Shown here piece by piece: positions 51,137 through 62,578 of a stretch of DNA of 64,000 bases. How positions within the stretch are numbered: position 1 is the first letter of the stretch; every line of letters begins with the position of its first letter. The notes below the pieces were generated by a model. The model ran no database searches, was not told the DNA's origin, and saw nothing but the letters and a program-made list of their open reading frames with translations. The position numbers were made by a program, and so were the translations under genes. Location of the stretch: contig NC_052673.1 in assembly GCF_016802725.1 (NCBI RefSeq), forward strand, positions 16,474,156-16,538,155, read 5' to 3'. Source of the DNA: Solenopsis invicta (lineage: Eukaryota > Arthropoda > Insecta > Hymenoptera > Formicidae).

Positions 51137-53052
51137 CCATTTTTTTCGTGTAGAATTCTTCAAAGAAAGGACAGGAAATTCTTTGTCCAAGAATTCCTTA
51201 TAACCACACGTTAAACGAACATATTTTTCTATTTTAATATATCTGACTTGGGTTTCAAATAGAACTATTATACATATATATTAAGTTTACCGTTGAAATA
51301 TCTATATTTACATTCACCTATATTTCTTCTCTATTAAATTTTATTTATTACGCATCTCTTATTTGTTTCTTTGGCGATAAAACTTGACTCGCAGTTATTT
51401 GTTGCCTCGGGAAAACATGATCCAATAAAGAGTTAAACATCCGGTAGTACATTGCCGTTTAATTTTCCAGAACTGACTTTTCAAGAACGCGAATACGATT
51501 TGAAGATTATGTTATCGAGTAAGAAGGTACACGCTCAAAATTATATATACATATATAAAGAAAGAAAGGGGAGGAAAAGAGAGAAAAGAGAGAGAGAGGG
51601 GGGTAAGAAAAGAAAAAGAGAGGATGTTAATATTTGTAGAAAATAATATCGTTCACAAACTGCGAACAAACGATCCTTGGTAAACATGCTCGGAATTTTA
51701 AGCGAAAATCTTGCTACCGCGGTTAAGGGAGAATGTAAATCCGGCGTAGCCGAGCTCGCGGATTATAATTTTCATTCCACGGCATGCGAACAGGAATTTG
51801 TACGGAGCGATAGTCAAACTTACGTAAGAATTGCATCGACCAATTACCCTTTCCATCCCCAACCTATTCTCTCCGACCTACTCTCTCGCGCCGGCCGTCT
51901 TCGAGATAAATTTTTATGGTATTGAAAGTTCTCTTGGCGATGCTCGATTAAAACGCTCCGCTAAACAATTTCGCTAGAAATTGGGATCCGCTAATCGCCG
52001 AGTTGGCGAGAGAGAGAGCAACTGTACAGAACTTTCTTTTTTAAATGCCTGATACGTGATTAAATGAAAATCTGACACAGTAGTTTTAAAATTTTAGGCG
52101 CTTTCACACGTAATTGAATTTATCGTTGGAAATACGCGTCTAAATAAAATGCGTTTAAATGGTTTCTTATCCCGTTAAACCGAAACTATGAAGGTATATG
52201 AGAGAGATAATGAGATACGTTTGAATGTAAGATATATGTTTTAACTACCTTAAATATCTTTCTCTACCATAAGTAATTCCAGTATTTCATACTTTTTAAA
52301 ATTTATCTTTACGCGACATGAATTTAGATGCAGGAAATGAAAAAATGATGATATAAAGGTATATATTATACATAATCTCCGAGTTTATATCATTTTTCAA
52401 AGAGAAATCGTTGTTTAGTTTTAGATTTTATTATCGGAATTTTATTACTGTAGATTTGCACATTTTCCTCTTTATTTTATTTTATATATAAGTTCCCACA
52501 TTCATTTTGTTGAGAGAACGTGGAAACATAAAGTCTAATTTATAGTAGCTTCTATTGAACTTGGAATAGAAAGTTTCAGAACGGAAAGTAAAGTGTATTT
52601 CTCGTAAATTTCTTAGTGTAAAGCAAAGTCATTTTCTTCGTCAAATAAAAAATGTTTGTTATTCGTGCTTCTATACATAAAGAAAAATTGAAATAAAAAA
52701 ATAAATATTTATATAATATTTACTTAAAATTCTTCTTTTTCTTATAATTGATCTCTTTATTTTCTTTCACGTAATCGAGATCATACGATTACGTCGCAAA
52801 ATTTTACTGTAAATTTGTATTGAAACGGAATCTATCCTATTCTCTCTCATTGTTATCATTGCCAAAACCTGAGAAAGCGTTGATCGTTTTAGCTTCAACC
52901 AGTTACATCGACGGAAGTGGCCGAAGAGGGTTGGCTCGTTGTGCCAAGGGAAAAGAGAAAAAACACTGAGAAAAAACGAGTAAAGGACGAAGAATGGGTA
53001 CCAGAAGTCAGTGAAAACTCGTAGAACCGTCTCGATGGAACACGTCGAGTCA
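51137..53052. other. Noncoding stretch, nothing recognised
   Basis: AT-rich for the most part. A CpG-bearing unique patch at 51650-52020 and another at 52860-53050 have frames below 85 codons. Confidence 0.55.
51558..51622. repeat. GA-rich low-complexity tract
   Basis: GAAA, GGAAAA and GA units, with a short G run in the middle. Confidence 0.9.
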
Positions 53053-53399
53053 TATATAGGGTGTCTCGAGTTTTCATATAATATTTGAATCTTCTTTTTG
53101 GTAGAGATATTGAAATATAGAAATCTCCAAAATAAAAATGTTACGTTTTAAATTATTCGGAAAAAGGTAAATTCATCTTAGGTAACTATTAATTATTGCC
53201 ACTATTATCATTTTACCAACTGTTCATTATTGTTATTATTATGATTATTTTATCGTTGTGAGAAATAATATTCATGTATTTCGAATTAATTTCATAGTCT
53301 TAGATTATTGACTCAAGCTTATTAAGTTGAATCGTTATATAAATTTTAACAAGAAATATTTTTATATGATCTTGATTGATGAAATATACACCCTATATA
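53053..53399. mobile_element. Mariner-type MITE, 347 bp
   Basis: Perfect 12-base terminal inverted repeats: TATATAGGGTGT at 53053-53064 and ACACCCTATATA at 53388-53399. Just inside, both ends share a CATATAA(A)ATATTTG-like block. TA-bounded ends with a GGGTGT core are typical of Tc1/mariner-class nonautonomous elements, which is family knowledge rather than something the sequence proves. The interior is AT-rich, with an ATTATTATTATTGTT-like stretch around 53190-53260, and encodes nothing. Confidence 0.65.
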
Positions 53400-54521
53400 G
53401 ACGGAAACAGACGAGAAAAATAGTTTACTTTTGTTTCCAATATCACTGTCTTTGATGCATTGGCGTTTCAGAATAGTGCTTATTTCGCTCGATCTCGTGA
53501 AAGGAAAGTGAATAGATTTTATACGTATCGCGTAACGCCGTCTTGTCACCAAACATCTCTGACTTTAGTACATTTTCCATTCATGCTCATAAAATTGTGA
53601 AATTTGTAAGTGCACCTATTCGTACATGATGCTTGGCTACTGATATATTATCATAAATGCGTTAAGATTTCTAGAAATAGAAAATGAAACTAGTTTAAAA
53701 TTCTCGCGGTTACTCGAGAATAAAATTATTAAAGACTTCAGAAACATACGAGAAGCAACAGGCAAAACTTTGCGCAACTATTTAAATATCTGTCGAATCT
53801 TGACTATAAATGATGCTTTTGAAAATCTGATAAGAATAAAAGACCTTTCCGATAAATGCTGGCAGATTTTCGAAGCAGTTCAAGTTCTGCTCGAAATCAT
53901 CGAATCTCGTACAGTTGGATTTTTGTCGCCTAACTGTCGATGGTAACGCGATCCCGGAAACAGCATGCATTAAGAGAGCTAGCCATCCTGCCCGGAATCG
54001 AATTCTATCAACTTGGAGAAGTATATCGGCGACGAAGAACCAACTCGAAACTTTTGCAAAGTCTCCTCTTGTCTCTCGGCTCCTTCCATTCGAGTCCCGC
54101 AATTGTCGCAAACTCATCCCACTCGTAAAAGTTTCTCGGCCGCGACTTTGCCGTCGCGCTGCGAAAAATATCAGCGGGGATTAGTTAACACCGTTGCAAC
54201 AATTCTGACCGCAACAAGTAGTTAGCACGACACGCTTTGTCATGGAATTACATACGTAGCTCGGAAAATAACATCTACGTGACGTTCTTTTATCTTACAT
54301 TGTTGTTCCAATTTGAAAGACTTTATTTTTTTTTAATCTTCAAATGTAAAAGACATGTGTTAAAAATTTTTTGTGTGCAAAAATAGGTAGGTAGAATTAT
54401 CTAGGTAGAAACGAGAATTCCTTTTTTCTTTTTGATCGTATAGCAATCTGGCAAATATATTCTAAAAAAAAAAGTTTTTACCATTTTAAGATTGAGATAT
54501 GATAAATTAGTGATGTAATCA
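53400..54521. other. Noncoding stretch, nothing recognised
   Basis: Mixed to 53890; a CpG-bearing patch at 53890-54240 is open in plus and minus frames of 89 and 111 codons with no domain; then AT-rich. Confidence 0.5.
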
Positions 54522-54656
54522 CCCTAACAGAACAAGATATCGTAGGAATATTCTAGAATATTCTAGATATGGTACGAACATTCGCACAATATCGTGATAT
54601 CGTGCGTATATTTGTAAAATATCACAATATTCATTCGATATCTTGTGCTGTTAGGG
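54522..54656. mobile_element. Palindromic MITE, 135 bp
   Basis: The ends are CCCTAACAGAACAAGATATC (from 54522) and the inverted CCCTAACAGCACAAGATATC (ending at 54656). Inward the arms stay similar through GAATATT words to a centre rich in CACAATATCGTGATATCG, so nearly the whole element folds into one hairpin. There is no coding capacity. Flanking bases give no clear target duplication, so the superfamily is open. Confidence 0.85.
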
Positions 54657-56678
54657 CAGTTATGTTATCTGTCATAAACATTTAACAAAAACACGCATCA
54701 ATATATGAGAAAAATTGGTGATCTTTCGCTCTCTCTCTTTACGGATACATCGCATGGAGAGAATTTTAAAAGCGTAGCCGGGATTAGTTCGGTATAGTCT
54801 TAAATAAATCGAAATCCATGGGTTGACATGCGAAAGAAGTGACCCCCGAAACTTTCGACCCTCCCACGGATTTTATCCCCTAGAAATCTCTTATTCCTCG
54901 CCTCGCCTCGCATCGCGTCGCAAAAACTCTCGGCACGAGGGATGTCAGATGCAGAGATGATGTCCCCAGCTACAATGCATGTGAGAAAGAAAGACGAAAA
55001 GACAAGGGGAAAGAAAGGGAAGAGAAAACAAGGATAAAGACAGTGGAAGTTTCTTTAAGCGGGTAGCGGTCTGCGGTAAAAAGCTGTATTGTAAAATTGA
55101 AAGTAAGCAACGTGAAAACTTTTCTGCGGTCGGCAAATCTCCCGAATTCAGTCGCCAAACCAGAGTACCTGTGCGCAACGATAAGTAAAGATTAGCATTC
55201 AAAATCCGAGAAAATGATTGTCCCCTATAGGTCGGATATATAGAAAATAATGTAGCAGTAATGATTTTCATGGGATTCATACAATGTGATGGAATCGCGA
55301 AGTGTTTTCGCGTACTCTATTTACGTTCCAATATTTTTCTATATATTTTACTCGTACGCGGATTACCCGAAATGTTTTATTGCCATGGCCTGAAAGCAAA
55401 CTGATGTTTTTCATTTCACAGTATCGAGCAATTTATTATCATTTGTTATTTTTCAGTGTGATATACAGTTACACGCTTCATATTCACGTGCGAGAGCAAT
55501 AAAAATTTCCTTGATAATTGTGCTCGTGCCAACATTTCTTTCTGCGTTAAATTTATTCACGAAAGATACACATTTTTTCTGTCTTTTAATCTATATTGCA
55601 TTGACAATAAGTATAAATATTAGTATAAAAATTTATTTATCTTTACCATTACGCGTTTACGCGCATTCTTATTCTAACGAGATTCAGGATAATAAAATGA
55701 TCTTTTTTTCTATATCCTGTTTAACTTTCTGTTCACGTTCACGTAGAAACCCTTGTATCCACGTAGGGGGTTGGGTGCACGCAATTGTTACGTAGTCACG
55801 TGAATGTGAGAATTTGTAACGCACGGTTAACATACTGCTGACGCGCATCCATCGTCAACCAGTCCCGTGGGACGAAGCTCATGCAAAGTCTTCGATGAAC
55901 GTGCTTCCCCGTGGTTGTCTAAACATTTCTCCTTCTCGAACAATCGTTACGAGGTCCGTACACACACATACATGCACATTCATCAACGCGCACGCGATCG
56001 AAGACACCGTTGAATGCAAAAGGATGGTAAAGGAAGCGTATTCAAGAGACAGTGTCAAAATTTCATCTTCCCCATCATCTGCAACAACACCCCGGCGCAA
56101 ATTCTCTACTCCTCACTGCAATAGCCCCGAAGTGACTGCTACACTACTTCACTACCTAGAAAAATGTCAATTTTCGAACGTGACAGTTTTCCGATTTACT
56201 AGTAGGGTGGGCTGTGGCGCTAAACGGTTTCCGCGGGGCGGAAATCGAGTGCTCGCGCGACACTTCGTTTCGTCTCGCGGATGGACGAACTGGATAGTCT
56301 CGGTGGGAACTGTCGCGCAGGGGACAGTTGGTCTTGCCTCTTTGAAGATGAAAGATCACGCCCATTTATGGTACAGTAAAAGATAAGATCTCGACATCGT
56401 CTTTCCTTCCGAACAATGAAGTAAGTTTCTGGCGGAGAGATACGCAATTTAGTTTATTGCAACTGTTATACTATAAGCACGTAGTAACACTGAGTATATT
56501 ATCAAAACAGTGTTACGAGATATAAGTATAATTACACAATTATATTTGCATTGCCCGTACGTCACTTCGACAAATAATTAGTGCTTTTTAATTATATTCT
56601 TTATACAACAAACACGCGTATTTTGTAACAAAATAAAGATTTGATTTCTTAAATTAATTTTTCTTAGTATGCTTGTAG
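54657..56678. other. Noncoding stretch, nothing recognised
   Basis: A CGCCT/CGCAT pentamer cluster lies at 54899-54922. 55280-55760 is AT-rich. 55780-56400 is CpG-bearing and open in plus (163 codons, 55895-56386) and minus frames at once, with no domain in either. 56450-56670 is AT-rich. Confidence 0.45.
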
Positions 56679-56902
56679 TATACATAGGGCGTCTATAAAG
56701 TCTCCTCAACCCTTATATTTCGATTCAAAATTGTAAAAAAACCTCGAAATACGTGTCTAATCATTTTGAGGAATTACTCTTTTAAGGAGATTGAAGAGGT
56801 AGAATAGTTCCTCGAAATAATCAGACACGTATTTCGCGATTTTTCATGATTTTGAACCCTTTTCAAAATACGGGGGAACAGACTTTATAGACATCTTGTA
56901 TA
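56679..56902. mobile_element. Mariner-like MITE, 224 bp
   Basis: The left end TATACATAGGGCGTCTATAA and the reversed right end TATACAAGATGTCTATAA match over about 20 bases with one or two gaps; both are followed by AGTCT. Farther in, the arms share TTCAAAAT, CGCGAAATACGTGTCT-like sequence (CTCGAAATACGTGTCT on the left) and GAGGAA. TA-bounded ends with a GTCTATAAAGTC core suggest a Tc1/mariner-class nonautonomous element. No open frame of note. Confidence 0.8.
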
Positions 56903-56987
56903 TCTTTTCTTAAAGATAAACTCTTTGAACTTTTTACTCAAAATAAAGCTTGCACAGCTCTCATTTTGAAGAGAAAGAGAGAAATGA

Positions 56988-57003
56988 TGTGTGTGTGTGT
57001 GTG

Positions 57004-57044
<41 letters not shown>
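56988..57044. repeat. (GT)n microsatellite
   Basis: Long GT run with one C and one A interruption. Confidence 0.97.
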
Positions 57045-57045
<1 letters not shown>

Positions 57046-57198
57046 AGCGAGCAGAAGGATGTACTTAAACGTTGAGTACCTCGGATACACGCTCGCTTAA
57101 TTACACCACTATACCTTAATATCGTCCTGTAATTCTGTAATTCTGACTTTCGTGCACACAGCAACTCGACGGAAATGTACAGATCTGCTTCTATCAGC

Positions 57199-57305
57199 AT
57201 ATGTTATTGTCGTTGAAAAAACTAATTAACATTTTGATTAGATTATTGTATATATATATATACGATAATCTAATCAAAATGTTAATTATTTTTTTCAACG
57301 ACAAT

Positions 57306-57312
<7 letters not shown>
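57199..57312. mobile_element. Near-perfect 114-bp hairpin, tiny MITE or hairpin RNA
   Basis: The left arm begins ATGTTATTGTCGTTGAAAAA (57201) and the right arm is its inverted copy ending at 57310. The two arms, about 55 bases each, differ at only two positions (C/A in the A-tract region and T/C near the centre). The centre is GTATATATATATATAC, a perfect palindrome. The element sits between TA steps, which fits insertion at TA, and is joined to a long AT microsatellite. It can be read as a very young short MITE or as a hairpin RNA gene; the sequence alone does not decide. Confidence 0.8.

Positions 57313-57345
<33 letters not shown>
57309..57345. repeat. (AT)n microsatellite
   Basis: Uninterrupted AT run directly abutting the hairpin's right end. 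Confidence 0.95.
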
Positions 57346-57350
<5 letters not shown>

Positions 57351-59780
57351 GTTTATCGCATTTAATCGATTACCAATTATTATAAAATATATTTAATACA
57401 GTAATTTTTAATGCAATAGTTATCTTGATTTTATTAATTTTGTTCGCATGTTAAATGTTTAACAAAAATTTCTTTGAAAAATTCTAAAAGATAAAAATTT
57501 TACGCCAAACCTTCAACATATCTATAATTGATACAATTATCCGTTTGTATAATTAATTATTGATCACGTGGTCGCGGTGTACACATATTGCATTATATTT
57601 CGACCAGAGATTTATTTACTCCCTGCGGCGAGCGCGGTGCGACGGGACATGATTTATTTCGTTCGTGTTACGCGACGTGTATTTCCTATCAGATAAGTTC
57701 TCGCAATCTTTAAGCGGCAAGCACGGAATCACTTTTTCACACTTATTGCCTTATCGAACTTCGGATGCCCTTGGCTGAGGAATGCAAATCAGCAGGGCTT
57801 AACTTAGATGAACCCTGTCGTCCAAGGAAAAGAGGCATAGAGGAGAGTGGGCGGGAGGGGTGCGAGATGGAGTAGAGATCGTGGGAGAGAGTCAGAAGTT
57901 TCGGATTACCAAGTGCAAGCCTCCTCCTTAGAATCCAAATGTCGTGGACGGGTTAGTTTGACTTTCAATGGATTGCCAATCGGTGCAAATGCGGCGCACC
58001 GTTGGAATACGATGGCACGTGCGCGGCTCGATATCCGGATACAAAATACAGCCAGCTGCCGTCTAATTGGATCAATTCTCCGATTGTGAACGTCCTTCAC
58101 TAAAATAATTCGCTATGTATTCGCGTGATAAAGCCAAACATATATGTCATCTTCCACACGTTAAAACATTTAAAAAATCTATTATAAAAATCTATTATAG
58201 TTGAAAATATATATATTACTAAAATAGAAATTGATTTCATTCCCGCGAATATATCTTCTATGTTTTATCAATAATTAATATTAATTGTTACTTTAATTCT
58301 GTAACGGTTATTGTTGCAATGTTTATTTTCCACGCGGAAGTATCAGAAAATTCGAAATCTATGCAGTTTAGCTACATTCACAAATTGAACATGGAATGTA
58401 CGAAGCATCGATCACTGAAATTTAATGCTCCTTATCATCAAAGGAACTGAACGACGCGAATAAAATCAAGATAAAAAAAATAACAAAAATGTCGAGAAAT
58501 TCTGTACGTGGAAATTTTTGAGTAAAATCAGTCAAAAAAATTTTTCTAATGACAATAAGACGATGCGGTTTCTGAAGGATTAATCAAATCAATCATTTGC
58601 ACTTTTATCAGGTAATTTGATCTTTTAAGAAAAATTGTATTTCGACCAAAAAGTGTGATAAAAGCGGAGCTGAGAAAGCTCGCGGTTATACTTGGCTTAT
58701 AGCTGTGCTATTAATAAAGAAGAAACTGTACGCGAGGAGCCATGCATTCACGAATACAAAGCACCCCAACCGCGACGTATGTCCGTCCATCCTGTGGGAT
58801 ACCTTTGGTACGATTTTCCGTCGGGATACGAAGAGCAGTTTGAAGGTTCCTCTCGGTTTTCCCGGCTCCGACAGGCTACGTCCTGCATCACAATACTTCT
58901 CCAATTTCCTGAGCAGAAGTTACGGGACACGTTCCATCATGACGTCACGGGAACAAAGCTCTTTCTCTCTCCCCCGCCGTCTTGCTCGCTTTTCGCTCCC
59001 GCAAGCCCTCAAAACCGTTCTTCTTGTATAGAGCTGGTTGCTCCTTTCCTCCTTACACCCAGCAGAACGAGAAGAGATGGTAGTGGGGATAAATAACCAT
59101 TCGGGGTAAACTAAGTTTGCGCGCGCCGCACCGCGACGAGAGAACGTCTAAAGATCGCAAACGCGGTGACGGCGACTCTCGTTCGACGCCGTTCGATCGT
59201 TAGCCGTGGAGAATCGATTCGTCTTGCTTTCAGTGCGTCTGCCAAGTTCCCGTCGCGATGGTTCGAATATGCAAAAATAATGGGCAAGTCTGCTCATTAT
59301 GTTTTCGTTACGGCGCGACGCGAAAACTTGCCGCGTCGTCGTCGAGAGGGAGGGAAAAACTTTGCGTGACTCTGCGCGCGAGGCGAAAGGAAAATCCTCG
59401 TGTTTAAATTTCAAAATGCGACACGTCAATTTAATAATTTTGTTAGTCACTGTAAAAGTTCAGAGGTGCGTTTTAATTTTTGCATAGATAGAACTTTAGA
59501 CGGAGATATTACTAGAAAAATAGAACGGAGTGAAAGGTAAAGGTAAACGACTATCTTTTTTCGTAAGTGCCGCTAAATTGAATGTGAAAAGCCCCGTTTA
59601 ATGGTCACATGGCAATTTACGACATTCTAAAACGTAACGTTCTTTCACGTAGCATGTTATAATCCAATCTAATAGAGTATCTCGCGCTCGAAAAATTCTA
59701 GGAATTGTTGTTAAAGTACGATAAAGGAGTTGCTCGTATCTATCTAGCGGCAGCCAATTTGATTGTGACTCCTTTCGCAG
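57346..59780. other. Noncoding stretch, nothing firmly recognised
   Basis: AT-rich at 57346-57600, 58090-58320 and 58480-58670; CpG-bearing at 57600-58085 and 58680-59400. Two overlapping plus-strand frames at 58692-59096 (134 codons) and 58705-59031 (108 codons) and opposed minus frames show no domain. 59400-59740 is mixed. Confidence 0.45.
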
Positions 59781-60050
59781 AATACCGCCGAGTTCCTTAA
59801 CGAAGATCCACTTATATGCAGTAAAAGTGCAATCAGCCTGATCGCTAATGCGCCCTCACGGCCGATGGGCGGCAGTTTCGTGTCGTCTAAATGGAATTTG
59901 CAATTATCCACCTCGGGCAGGATCCCGGACCCAGTATCAAGGCTCTTGATACCGGCTGGGACGGCTCTTTGGTTTGCCTGGTCCGACCCTAGGAAAACCG
60001 CTCGTAAGATGCTTGTGGTTACGTCACTGATAAAGGAATGGACGGTCAAG
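59781..60050 (+). CDS. Candidate coding exon, unidentified
   Basis: A splice-acceptor-like stretch (GACTCCTTTCGCAG, ending at 59780) is followed by exactly 90 open codons up to a donor-like GTCAAG|GTAGAG (GT at 60051), so intron phase would be 0 at both ends. Read through, the frame closes at TAA 60087. The predicted peptide starts NTAEFLNEDPLICSKS and ends SLIKEWTVK, with one moderately hydrophobic stretch and no recognised domain. The opposite strand is open too (59744-60049) and has its own acceptor-like CCATTCCTTTATCAG, giving a peptide containing LDTGSGILPEVDN. Either strand, or neither, may be real. GC content is higher than in the flanks. No family is recognised. Confidence 0.2.
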
Positions 60051-60739
60051 GTAGAGATGGAAAGGCATGCGGTTGAGGGATGTTACTAAAGCAAGTTCTT
60101 AAAGCACAAAAATATCAACTGTCTGATATTATAATATATCATGAGATTTATATTATCTGTAATATATATATATATATTGTGTATAATAAGATTTTTATAA
60201 CGTCCAACTCTAAAGACATTCTGAAAACAATATCTTATCGCGCATTCGCATGATAATACATTGCTGCTATCTTCAGATATTATCCCGTGAAAGAGCATCA
60301 GGAGAGGATCAAGACCACCAGAAGCGGCATCGCTTAATGAAGCTACGCGGCGCCTTTGCCGCCGTCGTCATATGGCGAATGCGGATGCACGCATTTGCGA
60401 GCAGCGCACAAATTTATTAATATTAGAATCCAACTTGCAAGAAGGGAACGCGTTGTATCGCGTGTGCAGTTTCGTAATAAGGACGAGACTCGCTCGAGCA
60501 CAGAGAGGGAAGAGCGACGGGAGGAGAACATCGGTGGCGATGAGAGGGAGGCTAACTGCCGGGCGTGGACTATGCGCGCCACGTGTAATTAGCAATGTTC
60601 CGGGGTGTAGGGACTCGACTTTAATGGAGCGCGTCGCATTAACCCCGGCATTTGCACGTCAGGCACGAAGATCGAGTGGAGTCGCGCGCACGCGGGTGTA
60701 TGCTTCTCCTTCTTCGACCGGCAATGAACGGATCCGGGG

Positions 60740-60773
<34 letters not shown>

Positions 60774-62276
60774 GTCGGCCATTGCGCGAAAAGTCATCCG
60801 TGAGAGTCGATTGTTGTTGACGAGCGGAAAACAAGGGATTTGTTCTTCACAAAAAATATCGGAACAAACCTGCCTTTAAGAATCACCGACTGGAGTAAAA
60901 GTACCGAATTCTTCATCATTTTTACGAAATCTCGATATATAATTCTCGGAATTATATATTTAAAATTGCGCGTATCATCGTGAGATTTATCAATCAATGT
61001 AAATTATTTGATTTATTCCATGAAAAACAGTGGCAAAAATTATGTAAGGAACGTATACTTTATAAGGTCCGTGGATAAAGATGCGGTAATAATCTCGCGG
61101 TTTTACCGAGCACAAGTAGAATAGAAGAGAAAAATAAGATACAGAAAGAAGCAACGGATGCGGACACGTGGTACACTGCATTTGGTTGTAGCGCTGCGCG
61201 GCAAAGTTATACGGTGTAAGAGCAGAGTTATATTACCTGGCCTGCGGGGTCTAACGCATTCAATTTGCGCAGGTGTTTCTCGCTACTTTCTCAATATTCG
61301 ACGGCGCAGTGGGGCACGGCGCCGCCATTTCCCCGTGGCAGTAAACTCAGTTTTATTATTGATAGTCCGGCACTCGAGGTACCGTTCTCCTTCCTCCAGG
61401 AAACGGTATCCTCGCAGCCCGCGCAACGAGCTACCTGAGCCCAATGACTCGTTCGAGCATAAGTACCACTGATACATGTCCGGATGCTTTTACTCCTTTT
61501 TGTTTAAATTATTGGCGAACGAATGTCATTATTTTTCCAATGTTTAAATTCCAAGCAGTGTTACTTTGCTTCATTCGTCGCACTCAAATTCGCAAATTTG
61601 AAATAAATACTGCGTGGAGGTGAGAGAAGCAGAAGCACTCGGTACGTTATCATACGTTTCAATAATTCTTGAGAAGTACAAGAGAGGCGTTGTAATGTCC
61701 CTCGTTTACATTCTCATAAAATCTTAGCACAATCGTACGTGATCTACAATTGTGATTTCATTTCTCCGACGCGAGAAGCACTCTGCCATCGTCAGAATGG
61801 TTAACAAAGGACGAAACAAAACACGAAACGCAATCCTTGTAAAGGCAATTAAAAAATATTACAAGAGACCCTCGCCTGGAATTCGCAATGCCTCGCGATT
61901 CTCCAACCGGTTCTGCGCAAAATAAATATGCTAATTTCGGTCATAAAATTTCCGACGGCGAAATTCCGCTGAATTCATTTGCGGACTTTTCCGCGGAGAG
62001 TGTACGTTTCTGTACTTCCTCCCTCTCGCGCGGAGCTGCGTCGCGAAGTGTGATATATTAGGGCGCTTTTGCACAAAGAGCGAATTACATTCGCACTTAT
62101 ACGACATCCTGTAGACGTTCCAGGCTGATCATAATCTTCACGATTGTGGCGAATTAGTACTCGACGAAAATATATGTATCTCAGGTAATAAATTGCGTTG
62201 CGCAGTGAAAATTGGGAAATTTGCCAAAAGAAAAATTTTAACTTGAAAACGCGTTTAAAAAGATATATATAATTTT
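60051..62276. other. Noncoding stretch, nothing recognised
   Basis: 60090-60280 is AT-rich with a (TA)n run near 60162. 60320-60840 is CpG-bearing and open in opposed frames of 143 and about 80 codons that cross a CT microsatellite. 60880-61150 is AT-rich. 61160-61480 and 61590-62160 are mixed unique DNA. Confidence 0.5.
60742..60771. repeat. (CT)n microsatellite
   Basis: Pure CT run of about fourteen units. Confidence 0.97.
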
Positions 62277-62578
62277 TATACAGAACAATTTCAAGAATCT
62301 TCGCTGAATGTTCCTTACGTTCGTGAAAAAAGAACTCAAGACTGCCCTTATTTTCATTCGATATTTTTCGAATTAAAAACAAATCTATCGAAGATATTTC
62401 TGCGTGGTATTGCATTTTTCTTGAATATAAGTTCAAACGTATGTCAATTAAGTTTAGATCGAACTGAAAAAAAAATCAGGGTTGTTTACATATAAAATAT
62501 CAATATAAATATAACTTTACCTTTATGGACGATTGAATGTAAGGAACACTCGGCGAAGATTCCTTAAACTATTCTATA
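62277..62578. mobile_element. Inverted-repeat element, likely MITE
   Basis: About 40-base inverted ends: TATACAGAACAATTTCAAG on the left and TATAGAATAGTTTAAGG reversed on the right. Both are followed by AATCTTCGC(T/C)GA(A/G)TGTTCCTTAC. The left repeat core is 62291-62318 and the right 62539-62567. The ~220-base interior is AT-rich and unrelated between halves. TATA at both edges fits insertion at TA. A 153-codon minus frame crosses the left end but is AT-driven. Confidence 0.65.

Noticed and set aside
54522..54656. CCCTAA/TTAGGG words as telomeric repeats
   Set aside because: Only one hexamer at each end, forming the terminal inverted repeat of a MITE; no tandem array.
55895..56386. 163-codon plus frame as a gene
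   Set aside because: Minus frames are open over the same bases and no motif or boundary supports either.
4413..62115. Isolated mariner-like motifs (TACAGGATG at 4413, CACCCTGTA at 12170, ATCCTGTAG at 62107, GGGTTCGGCAAAAAGT at 44697)
   Set aside because: No partner end in inverted orientation within a plausible distance.
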